The translations under genes were made by a program, and so were the position numbers. This document shows positions 1 to 6,246 of a stretch of DNA of 21,036 bases, in pieces (positions within the stretch are counted from its first letter, which is position 1; the number at the start of each line of letters is the position of its first letter). The notes below the pieces were generated by a model. That model was not told where the DNA came from and ran no database searches. It saw only the letters and a program-made list of their open reading frames with translations. The stretch spans positions 1-21,036 of the forward strand of contig JASGDY010000024.1 of NCBI GenBank assembly GCA_047606825.1, in the 5' to 3' direction. This DNA comes from Rhizosphaericola sp047606825. GTDB taxonomy: Bacteria > Bacteroidota > Bacteroidia > Chitinophagales > Chitinophagaceae.

Positions 1-163
1 AAAATCGGTATTGTTAAGTAAATATACTTTTTGTATATTTGCATCATGAAATGTGTGAAATGTAATTCAGAAAACCGCGTTTTACCTTGTTTTCTGAATT
101 ACATTTCACACATTTCATGATGCAAATATACAAAAAGTATATTTACTTAACAATACCGATTTT
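1..163. repeat. 75-bp perfect palindrome with 13-nt loop at the IS end
   Basis: Bases 1-75 are the exact reverse complement of 89-163, separated by the 13 bases 76-88. Both arms carry the outer end of the insertion sequence that also starts at 20941. The plus-strand copy (6-75) matches 20941-21010, and the minus-strand copy (158 down to 71) matches 20941-21028. The two copies share bases 71-75 (AAAAC), so they are joined at a 5-base microhomology. The arms also include five bases outside the IS boundary (1-5 against 159-163), so the fold-back copied a specific IS-host junction rather than being two independent insertions. This could be a template-switch rearrangement or a library/assembly artefact at a contig end. 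Confidence 0.95.
71..158 (-). mobile_element. Terminal fragment of an IS1-like insertion sequence (left copy, reads leftwards)
   Basis: Read on the minus strand from 158, this is identical over 88 bases to the IS end at 20941-21028: a GGTATTGTTAAG terminus, a small AT-rich hairpin, then an ATG (116-118) opening MKCVKCNSENKVKRGF. The Cys pair resembles the N-terminal zinc ribbon of IS1-family InsA proteins. After the last matching base the frame runs into the inverted copy and stops, so nothing functional is encoded. The IS lies directly against the 5'-truncated LuxR-type gene, so it is the likely cause of that truncation. Assignment to IS1 rather than another zinc-ribbon family rests only on the terminus and about 16 residues. 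Confidence 0.7.
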
Positions 164-178
164 TTTAAACCGATAGAC

Positions 179-904
179 TTGGATGAAGACGCGTCTGGTT
201 TGGACTATGCCTTACTTGACAACCATGTCAGACTGCTTGACAAAGTTGCTTGCTTAACATACCAAAGCGTGTACATTATCGATTATTACAGACGAAGTTT
301 TGCTTACGTCTCCAACAACCCATTGTTTTTATGTGGTCTTAAGGCAAAAGAGGTTGAGTGGTTGGGTTATGCGTTTTATCTCAAGTTTGTTCCTTTGGAG
401 GATTTGGAGCTCTTGCTGGCAATCAACGAAGCGGGTTTTCATTTTTTCGGTACAATACCTTTGGGCAAACGTATGGATTATAATATTTCTTATGACTTTA
501 GGATGAAACAACCCAAAAGTGGACATACATTGCTTGTCAACCACAAACTAACACCGTTGGAACTGGATAAATCGGGCAATATGTGGCTGGCTCTTTGCGT
601 TGTTTCAACTTCGTCTAACGACAGTTCCGGAAATATCTTTATAAGAGAACGCGGAAATAAATCTGTGTTTAAATACGACATGGCGACCCGACGTTGGCTT
701 TCGCAGGACAACTTAAAGCTGACTACCATGGAAAAGGAAATACTACTGTTGTCCATTCAGGGACCAACGTCCGGGGAGATTGCCAGACAGTTGTCCCTGA
801 GTGTCAATACGATTAAATACCACAGAAAAAGGATTCTTAAAAAAATGGATGTGTCCAATATGGCGGAAGCCCTTGCGTATGCGTCTAACAGCAAACTGAT
901 ATAG
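179..904 (+). CDS. LuxR-type transcriptional regulator, 5'-truncated by the IS
   Basis: The last 61 residues (181-241) form a LuxR/GerE helix-turn-helix: an LTTMEKEILLL start, the GPTSGEIARQLSLSVNTIK recognition segment, and a C-terminal helix ending NMAEALAYASNSKLI. Residues 1-180 resemble the PAS-like sensory half seen in many Bacteroidota regulators, but I see no diagnostic ligand motif. The only start in the retained frame is TTG at 179. The frame stays open upstream, and 161-181 translates as FFKPIDL with the same protein character, right up to the IS edge near 159-163. The real gene therefore began further left and has lost its start, promoter and some N-terminal residues. It is probably not expressed normally. 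It converges on the ThiF-like gene with a 27-base gap. Confidence 0.8.
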   Translation: MDEDASGLDYALLDNHVRLLDKVACLTYQSVYIIDYYRRSFAYVSNNPLFLCGLKAKEVEWLGYAFYLKFVPLEDLELLLAINEAGFHFFGTIPLGKRMDYNISYDFRMKQPKSGHTLLVNHKLTPLELDKSGNMWLALCVVSTSSNDSSGNIFIRERGNKSVFKYDMATRRWLSQDNLKLTTMEKEILLLSIQGPTSGEIARQLSLSVNTIKYHRKRILKKMDVSNMAEALAYASNSKLI

Positions 905-931
905 GCGGCGATACGGGACATTTAATAGACT

Positions 932-1699
932 TCACACGTTGTCCTCCAGCCCGAAAAGGTAAAACTCGGGAAATGCCTTTACGCTTGCACCTACCGCAAT
1001 TTTGTAGAGTAGGTGCGCGCAACTGCCCGCAAGAAGATAGGAACCTGTTGGCAATTGGGGTGGAGACATCACTCCGCCCTCACTGGCATATTCCGATAGT
1101 ACGCGAGACAGCCACTCCCTTGTGTGGGGTTTGTTTTCCAATTGTTCCAAAAGATATTGCACCGCCGCTTTTTCAAACTGCCTGTAATCCGCTGAAAGTG
1201 AGCGTAGATTACTGCCCCTGGGCATTACGAGATAGACAAGCCCTGCCCAGCCAAGGTTGTAGGGATGCAGAATGGGGATATTGCGGGACTGACAAAGTTC
1301 GTCGAATCTAAATGGGATATCCGTGTCAAAGTCCAGCGCATTGACGGCGACGTCGTGGCTTTCCACAAGACTGCCAAGGTTTTCATTGGTAATGAAGTCG
1401 TTGTGGACAGTGATATTGGCATCGGGGTTAATGGCAAGAAGCCTTTTTTGCAAAGCCTCCACTTTGCTTGTGCCAATATCTGCCATCCCATAATTTTGTC
1501 GGTTGAGGTTTGTCAACTCCACTTTGTCCCCGTCAACAAGGGTAATGTTTTCAAAACCCATCCGGAGTGCGCACTCCGCAATCATGCTGCCAATGCCACA
1601 GCCTGCCAGTAAAACCCTAAATCTTTTCAATTGTTTCTGCACTTCTGCAGATATATAGATTCTGTTTCGCTCGTAACGGGATGTGTGTAGTGCGGTCAT
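932..1699 (-). CDS. HesA/MoeB/ThiF-family E1-like adenylyltransferase
   Basis: This 255-residue protein has a Rossmann nucleotide-binding loop GCGIGS (33-38), an acidic VDGDKVE (55-61), the NLNRQN arginine segment (64-69) and K79. These are the ATP-binding signature of E1-like enzymes, which adenylate the C-terminal glycine of a ubiquitin-like or sulfur-carrier protein. The zinc-binding CxxC pairs common in MoeB and ThiF are absent; the few cysteines (34, 43, 136 and one near the C-terminus) are single. No ThiS/MoaD-like carrier, rhodanese or JAMM protease gene lies nearby, so the partner is unknown. Base composition is that of the chromosome, unlike the AT-rich island to its right. The start at 1699 gives a clean N-terminus; upstream is AT-rich with no strong Shine-Dalgarno. 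The exact pathway (thiamine, molybdopterin, tRNA or peptide modification) cannot be assigned. Confidence 0.85.
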   Translation of the reverse strand: MTALHTSRYERNRIYISAEVQKQLKRFRVLLAGCGIGSMIAECALRMGFENITLVDGDKVELTNLNRQNYGMADIGTSKVEALQKRLLAINPDANITVHNDFITNENLGSLVESHDVAVNALDFDTDIPFRFDELCQSRNIPILHPYNLGWAGLVYLVMPRGSNLRSLSADYRQFEKAAVQYLLEQLENKPHTREWLSRVLSEYASEGGVMSPPQLPTGSYLLAGSCAHLLYKIAVGASVKAFPEFYLFGLEDNV

Positions 1700-1837
1700 A
1701 TTGGTTAATATGCTACCCCAAAGGGTAGTTTTTTAAAATTTGTTTACAAAATTGTTGTTTACATACTTTCAATGTACCAAATTTAGGTCAACAAAATAAA
1801 TCAAGCAGAGAAAAAAAGTTCAATAAAGGAATAACCA

Positions 1838-2053
1838 TGAAGTTATTTAGACTTTTTATTTTTCGATTAAAAAACTATTCAAAATCAATAAAAGTGTAAA
1901 ATGAGATTTCTCCTATCGTCGAAATGACGCGCAGGAGTCGCCCATTTTACTCAAAACTGATGATATTTTGGAGAAAAATCAACACCTTACCCGATTATTT
2001 CGAGTGAGGCACGAGCTAGAAATCTCATTTTTCAAAAAGTCTAAACAACTTCA
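1838..2053. repeat. Nested inverted-repeat element (REP/MITE-like), non-coding
   Basis: The 386-base gap between the ThiF-like gene and the first propeller gene is largely this element. Outer arms 1838-1857 and 2034-2053 are complementary over 20 bases with one mismatch. Inner arms 1898-1911 (AAAATGAGATTTCT) and 2018-2031 are perfectly complementary. The left inner unit continues through a GAGATTTCTCC core to TCGAAATGAC and contains a small CGTC-GAAAT-GACG hairpin. Similar GAGATTTCT/TCGAAAT palindromes are familiar to me as dispersed intergenic repeats in Bacteroidota, but the family was not looked up. It sits at the left edge of the AT-rich island. Nothing protein-like is visible in it. Confidence 0.75.
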
Positions 2054-2085
2054 ATGTTTTAATTTAATCAGAGTAATTATAAAAG

Positions 2086-3387
2086 ATGATTTACAAAAAA
2101 CAATATGACGGGCAGATTAACATCAAAAAAAATAGAATTAGTTTATTGATAACAGGGTTGCAATTACTTACAATCTCTTATTGTCAGTTATCATCGGCAC
2201 AAGAAGTACAGAAGATCCGTATTGACCCAGCGCAAGCGTATGGCGGCAATGTTTCCGAATATTTTGACAGTATAGAATATATTCCTTTGGAATCAAAAAA
2301 AGAGAGCCTTTTCGGAGATGTTAGTAATTTAATTATTACGGATTATAGTATTGTTATTTATGATTATGATACCCAATCATTATTATTTTTTAATCTTAAA
2401 GGCTCTTTTATTAGGAAAATACAATATAAGCCCATGTCCTCTATAGGACTATCTTTTATTAAAGATCAAAATAGCATTATTGCATCAGTCTATGATCCAA
2501 ATAAAAGAAAAACAGAAATTAAGCAGTACACTCCATTAGGAGAAAGTAAAAGTGATCAAGTATTTAACAAAATAAAGGAAGTTGAAAATAGTAATTTAAT
2601 ACCGATGGGAGGAAACTATTATTTAATAAGTGGGAATTGCTTTTTACCCGATAATAAAAAAATAAATGATACCGTTTATCATATGCTTAATATATATAAA
2701 AATGATTCATTATATAAATCATTTATTCCATTTAGTCAACAAAAAAATTTGGCAGCAAGTATGATTCGAAGCTATATGGTGATTAATCAAATGAGTACAG
2801 ATGGATTTTTCTATACTGCTACACCATTAGATTTCTATGTGTACAAAGTTTCGAGAGATAATGCCAAAGTCGCTTTTAAATTTATCTTCCCCTATAATAG
2901 AGCATTAACTGAAAAAGATATATTATCACAAGATAGAAAGCATTTGAATAGTATTAAGATGCATCTTTCTTTAGATGAAACGACTATATTAGGAGTTAGT
3001 AATATTTTTTACTATAATGATTTACTTTTTTTTAAATTGGATACTCGAGTAAAAATAACTCGATTTGGGTCAGAATCCAAATATCAATATAATTTCATTT
3101 ATAATATTAAAAATAAAAAACTGGTTTCAATGGAGCGTCTAAATCCAGATGAGGGTACTTGTTTTTTACCAATTTTTGATAAATCTTTGACTGTCAATGG
3201 TATTTATAGATATGGGGATAAATTTTATACGAGTATTTCAGCACTGAGCTTATTTTCAGCTAAAACATCTATAAAAGATAAGGAAATTATATTTCCTAAA
3301 TCTTTAACTGATTTTTTTTATTTTAATAATCGGAAATCAAATCCAGTAATAATTAGAATGAAAGTAAAATCAAAAAATGTAAATTAG
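2086..3387 (+). CDS. Secreted 6-bladed beta-propeller protein (DUF5128-like)
   Basis: This 433-residue protein starts with a long basic N-region, a hydrophobic stretch (about 18-33) and a plausible signal-peptidase site after SSA (residue 38), so it is predicted to be exported. Mature residues 44-90 match the opening of Bacteroidota 6-bladed propellers: IRIDPAQAYGGNVSEYFDSI, then EYIPLES..SLFGDV. The rest alternates short beta-strands with turns such as YDTQSLLFFNLKGSFIRKI, as expected for propeller blades. Members are often encoded near small secreted peptides and envelope proteins; their ligands are mostly unknown. The gene is very AT-rich (only 10 G/C in 2341-2400) and is followed by the peptide genes on the same strand, but 226 bases separate it from the first, so co-transcription is uncertain. 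The start at 2086 is the only good one before the signal peptide. Confidence 0.75.
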   Translation: MIYKKQYDGQINIKKNRISLLITGLQLLTISYCQLSSAQEVQKIRIDPAQAYGGNVSEYFDSIEYIPLESKKESLFGDVSNLIITDYSIVIYDYDTQSLLFFNLKGSFIRKIQYKPMSSIGLSFIKDQNSIIASVYDPNKRKTEIKQYTPLGESKSDQVFNKIKEVENSNLIPMGGNYYLISGNCFLPDNKKINDTVYHMLNIYKNDSLYKSFIPFSQQKNLAASMIRSYMVINQMSTDGFFYTATPLDFYVYKVSRDNAKVAFKFIFPYNRALTEKDILSQDRKHLNSIKMHLSLDETTILGVSNIFYYNDLLFFKLDTRVKITRFGSESKYQYNFIYNIKNKKLVSMERLNPDEGTCFLPIFDKSLTVNGIYRYGDKFYTSISALSLFSAKTSIKDKEIIFPKSLTDFFYFNNRKSNPVIIRMKVKSKNVN

Positions 3388-3416
3388 TTTTACAAAATAA
3401 TAATATGTAGAGAATA

Positions 3417-3424
3417 TAAATTTG
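3417..3424 (+). promoter_or_regulatory. Possible -7 box (TAAATTTG) upstream of the first peptide gene
   Basis: TAAATTTG fits the Bacteroidota sigma-ABfr -7 consensus TAnnTTTG exactly. It is about 190 bases before the peptide ATG at 3614, and I see no good -33 TTTG at the usual distance, so a chance match in this AT-rich DNA is quite possible. The rest of 3388-3613 holds no gene I can support. Confidence 0.25.
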
Positions 3425-3613
3425 TAAATTTAATTGTTTCTTTCAAAGAATTAATAAATTGTAATCAAATTTAGCTAAACAAGTTTAAAATTATGTTATG
3501 AAAAAATATGTTATTAATTTTCAAATTAAATAAAATAAATAACAAAATAGTATATTTATGTCAAAAAATATTATATCTTTAGGAAAACTTTTTTAAAATT
3601 TAAAAATTATATC

Positions 3614-3805
3614 ATGAAAAAAAACAATCAAGCAAAAATGATTAAAGTATTGGTATGTTTAGTTGTAGTATCTGTCATGTGTTCTTTCATTGAACCAGGA
3701 GAGGGCAAATATGGAAAATGTAATGGTAAGAACGAAAATCCATGTGTTATTACAGATGCGGATGGAACAGTACATAATTACACAGGGGCATACCTTTCAA
3801 ATTAA
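3614..3805 (+). CDS. Small secreted Cys-pair peptide, paralogue 1
   Basis: A 63-residue precursor with a short basic start, a hydrophobic signal segment (residues 10-23) and a 35-40-residue mature part. It shares with the peptides at 4218 and 4439 an ungapped pattern S-F-x3-G-E-x5-C-x7-C-x-I-x3-D-G-[ST]-x4-[ST]-G. Here the cysteines are C36 and C44, followed by CVITDADGT and YTG. An internal Met (residue 9) aligns with the start of paralogue 2 and could be the true start. The conserved Cys pair suggests one disulfide after export, which fits the MauE-like gene downstream. No named family was recognised; it resembles in style, not in sequence, the NVEALA peptides found beside propeller genes. 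The function is unknown. Confidence 0.75.
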   Translation: MKKNNQAKMIKVLVCLVVVSVMCSFIEPGEGKYGKCNGKNENPCVITDADGTVHNYTGAYLSN

Positions 3806-3880
3806 AGTATAGAATCTATCACTTTAAGTGGGAGAGAAATTTAAACGATTATAGTAAATATTTTGCTTATTTTTAAATAT

Positions 3881-3985
3881 ATTAATCGTTTAGTAAATTA
3901 GTACGCATTTGTGATTCTGAAAGCATTGATAACATTTGGATTCGGAAAATAAAATCCGTACTATATCTTGCTCCCATTAATAAAT
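3881..3985. repeat. 105-bp intergenic direct repeat, copy 1
   Basis: Copy 1 of two same-length (105 bases) direct repeats lying between peptide genes 1 and 2; the other is 4036-4140. By eye they are roughly three-quarters identical, and the last 29 bases (3957-3985 and 4112-4140) are identical, including TATATCTTGCTCCCATTAAT. Each copy can fold on itself: here AGTACG (3900-3905) pairs with CGTACT (3957-3962). A separate inverted pair, AAACGATTA at 3843-3851 and TAATCGTTT at 3883-3891, overlaps its left edge. No coding sense was found. It may be a structured RNA, a regulatory spacer, or the relic of duplication of a peptide-gene unit. Confidence 0.8.
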
Positions 3986-4035
3986 TGATTAAAATAAGAT
4001 TATATTGGCATTTGTGCAATGCAATAATTATAATT

Positions 4036-4140
4036 ATTAATGGTTTAGTAATTTAGTTCGTATTGTTAATTTCGAAACCATTGTCATAATTTAGTTCCAT
4101 TAAACAAAATACGTACTATATCTTGCTCCCATTAATAAAT
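4036..4140. repeat. 105-bp intergenic direct repeat, copy 2
   Basis: Second copy of the repeat at 3881-3985, starting 155 bases downstream. It keeps the same ATTAAT start, GTTTAGTAA block and identical 29-base right end. Its internal inverted pair TAGTTCGTATT (4053-4063) and AATACGTACTA (4109-4119) matches with one mismatch. The two arms have diverged in the middle but keep the ability to pair, which hints at a conserved fold, although two copies cannot prove it. Together the two copies account for most of the 412-base gap between the first and second peptide genes. Confidence 0.8.
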
Positions 4141-4217
4141 CTTTTGCTAATGTTCATAATTCAGCAAAATCATGTTGCTATTCCCTTAAATTAATTAATC
4201 TTAAAAAAATACAAATT

Positions 4218-4403
4218 ATGAAAAAAACGATTATGGGTTTCTTTATTTTACTCATTGTTATTGCTCTATCTTCATTCATTAGTGACGGCGAATCTGTCAA
4301 AAAAGGTTGTGATGCGAGTAACCACAATTCATGCGTTATTTCTAATCCAGATGGGTCTAAAGTAGATGCTACTGGATATGCATATGTCATAGAAACAAAT
4401 TAG
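4218..4403 (+). CDS. Small secreted Cys-pair peptide, paralogue 2
   Basis: A 61-residue precursor: MKK start, hydrophobic segment (residues 6-20), then SFISDGE and a mature part with C31 and C39. The spacing matches the paralogues at 3614 and 4439 residue for residue: C-x7-C, C-x-I, then DGS six residues after the second Cys and TG eight residues after the Asp. Outside these positions the mature sequences differ strongly, so the scaffold is conserved while the surface varies. It lies 35 bases before paralogue 3 and is probably co-transcribed with it. The start is clear, because ATG follows an AT-rich leader and opens directly into the signal peptide. The function is unknown. Confidence 0.8.
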   Translation: MKKTIMGFFILLIVIALSSFISDGESVKKGCDASNHNSCVISNPDGSKVDATGYAYVIETN

Positions 4404-4438
4404 AACAATAAAAGGTTTATTTTATTCAATAAATTTAA

Positions 4439-4633
4439 ATGAAATATAAGATGAAAAAAATATTTTTAACTTTTTTTGTGTCATCGATTGTTTTAGCACT
4501 ATTTTCTTTTACTGGAGCTGGAGAGGAAACGCATTATTATTGCGACCAAAGTACACCTGAATCGTGCACAATTACTGTAAGTGACGGTACTATACTCTAT
4601 TCATCGGGAAAAGGACAAACGATACATTTATAG
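4439..4633 (+). CDS. Small secreted Cys-pair peptide, paralogue 3
   Basis: A 64-residue precursor. The second Met (residue 5, ATG at 4451) aligns with the start of paralogue 2 and may be the real start, giving 60 residues. Hydrophobic segment at about residues 8-24, then SFTGAGE, C35, C43, CTI, SDGT and SSG in the shared ungapped pattern. Here the DGT-flanking residues and the tail KGQTIHL differ from the other two. A 13-bp stem-loop begins 22 bases after its stop codon. No known family was recognised. Secretion is predicted from the signal segment only. Confidence 0.78.
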   Translation: MKYKMKKIFLTFFVSSIVLALFSFTGAGEETHYYCDQSTPESCTITVSDGTILYSSGKGQTIHL

Positions 4634-4654
4634 ATTAATCTGATTTTTAAAATA

Positions 4655-4687
4655 TACAGTCTTATTATTATTAGTAATAAGACTGTA
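4655..4687. terminator. 13-bp stem-loop after the peptide genes
   Basis: TACAGTCTTATTA (4655-4667) pairs perfectly with 4675-4687 around a 7-base loop. The stem is AT-rich and the following tract (TTCTAAAA) is a poor U-run, so termination may be partial. It may instead serve as a 3' stabilising structure that lets the peptide message accumulate above the downstream propeller, MauE and barrel genes. Confidence 0.55.
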
Positions 4688-4733
4688 TTCTAAAATGAAT
4701 ATGTAATTATTACTGCAATATTCTGTTTCGTAA

Positions 4734-4741
4734 TAAATTTG
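4734..4741 (+). promoter_or_regulatory. Possible -7 box (TAAATTTG) before the second propeller-like gene
   Basis: An exact TAnnTTTG match ending ten bases before the ATG at 4752. If used, it would give an almost leaderless transcript starting a new unit after the stem-loop at 4655-4687. No clear -33 element is visible, and the local DNA is very AT-rich. Confidence 0.3.
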
Positions 4742-4751
4742 AAATATTATA

Positions 4752-5831
4752 ATGAAAGTATATAGTATATTTTGTTTATGTATATGCGTAATTTTTGCTC
4801 CCAATTGTAGACGTAAAATTATTGATAATAGTGCGTTATACCAAGGTAGTGTTGAAATAAAGTTCACAGGAAATGAATCTGGTTATAAATGGAATTTTAA
4901 TAGATATTATAATAATACCCTCTCCATAGACACAATATTGAACGTTAAGAGTAAAGATATAACATACTTATGTGCCTTAAATGATTCCATTTTAGGTGGC
5001 TTAGATTATAAAAATGGTAAATTGTTCTTTTTTTCCAATAATTTTAAATATTTATTTTCTTTTAATGCCATTAAAGAAGTGATGGGATATCAATATGATA
5101 ATAATCGTTTGTATATTTATGATTTTACCAATCGTACATTAAAAAAATTTGAACCTAATGTTTTTCGTAATAGCTTCGATCTGAAAGCCAGCTTTATTAT
5201 TCCTGATAATTCTGCAGTTTATAGGGCTAATCAAATAAATGACTCTTTATATATATACGCACATCCTAACAAATTTACAAACGATTTAGATTTTATAGTT
5301 TGCACATCCAATAGTGAAGTGTCACGCAAAGGAATAGTTAAAGAATTTCTTAAAATTAAGAATATAAAACATCCTGAACTTAGTTTGGATGGCGAATTTA
5401 TAACAGCATCCGGGTCTCCGTTTATTGTATATGCATGTAGTTTTGCAGGTCTTTTTATCGTCATTGACAAAAATAAGGGATTTATAAAATATTTGTCAAA
5501 AACAATTGACCAAACGCCTATACCCAAACCTTCTTTTGTTAAAATTTCTCCCAACATATCGCATCTTGAGATTTCTCCAAGCATACAATTTTTCCCCAGT
5601 GCCTCTGTTAGGGAATCAACTTTGTTTATATTGAATTTTATTAATAAGAATCATGATGCTACTGTTGACTTATATAACCTTTCTGCAGGTGGGAAATATA
5701 TGAAGAGTATATATATTCCGCCTTTGGTATCCGATGATTTTCCAGTCAGTATTGCCATTCAAAATAATTTTCTTTTTGCACTTTACAAAAATGATAAAAT
5801 TGTAAAATATAAGATAAATGAAAAGGAATAA
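4752..5831 (+). CDS. Envelope protein, probable TolB-like/6-bladed propeller (BF3164-like)
   Basis: A 359-residue protein with a short hydrophobic start (residues 4-16) ending APNC at C19. The Cys would suit a lipoprotein, although the lipobox is not canonical. The body repeats beta-strand pairs in a propeller-like rhythm (LNDSILGGLDYKNGKLFFFS, then YQYDNNRLYIYDFTNRTLKK). The size and look recall the BF3164/TolB-like propeller lipoproteins of Bacteroidota, but the match is by character rather than by a signature, so the family is tentative. It shares AT-rich composition with its neighbours and overlaps the start of the MauE-like gene by 14 bases, implying translational coupling. A role in binding or displaying the secreted peptides, or in envelope assembly, is inference. 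Confidence 0.65.
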   Translation: MKVYSIFCLCICVIFAPNCRRKIIDNSALYQGSVEIKFTGNESGYKWNFNRYYNNTLSIDTILNVKSKDITYLCALNDSILGGLDYKNGKLFFFSNNFKYLFSFNAIKEVMGYQYDNNRLYIYDFTNRTLKKFEPNVFRNSFDLKASFIIPDNSAVYRANQINDSLYIYAHPNKFTNDLDFIVCTSNSEVSRKGIVKEFLKIKNIKHPELSLDGEFITASGSPFIVYACSFAGLFIVIDKNKGFIKYLSKTIDQTPIPKPSFVKISPNISHLEISPSIQFFPSASVRESTLFILNFINKNHDATVDLYNLSAGGKYMKSIYIPPLVSDDFPVSIAIQNNFLFALYKNDKIVKYKINEKE

Positions 5832-6246
5832 AAAAAATATAACTATTTTGGATGTTTTATTGACTATTTTATCAGTTTTTTTTATTTTTATTGGAATACT
5901 TCATTTCAAACATATACAGTCTTTGCAAATTAAAATGGGTTTGAGTCATTTTTTTTCTCCTAATTTGGTTGGAATATTAAGTTTTATTGTTCCTATATTA
6001 GATGTCTTTACGGGAGTTTCTATTTTATTATTAAATGCTCCTAAGATTGCACTTTGGACAGGAATGGTCATTTCTACTGCCTATTTAATATATAATATAG
6101 CTTTATATGCTATGACAGGAAACGATTGTGGATGTGCCAATGTTTTTTTTGACATTAACCTTAAATGTCAAATATTTCTATTTTCTTTAATGATTATATT
6201 TATTATTTTTTCAATTAATATATGTGGGTCTAACAGAAATGATTAA
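5818..6246 (+). CDS. MauE/DoxX-like redox-associated membrane protein
   Basis: A 142-residue protein with four predicted membrane helices (about 8-30, 50-73, 78-99, 117-136). A CGC motif (104-106, GNDCGCANVFF) lies in the loop before helix 4, with further cysteines at 117 and 136. This fits the MauE/DoxX group; MauE is needed for disulfide formation in methylamine dehydrogenase maturation. There are no methylamine genes here, so a general thiol-oxidation role is more likely, with the Cys-pair peptides of the same island as obvious substrates (inference). Its ATG lies inside the end of the preceding gene (14-base overlap), and its own end overlaps the next gene if that starts at 6239 or earlier, so the three are probably one translationally coupled unit. 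Confidence 0.75.
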   Translation: MKRNKKNITILDVLLTILSVFFIFIGILHFKHIQSLQIKMGLSHFFSPNLVGILSFIVPILDVFTGVSILLLNAPKIALWTGMVISTAYLIYNIALYAMTGNDCGCANVFFDINLKCQIFLFSLMIIFIIFSINICGSNRND

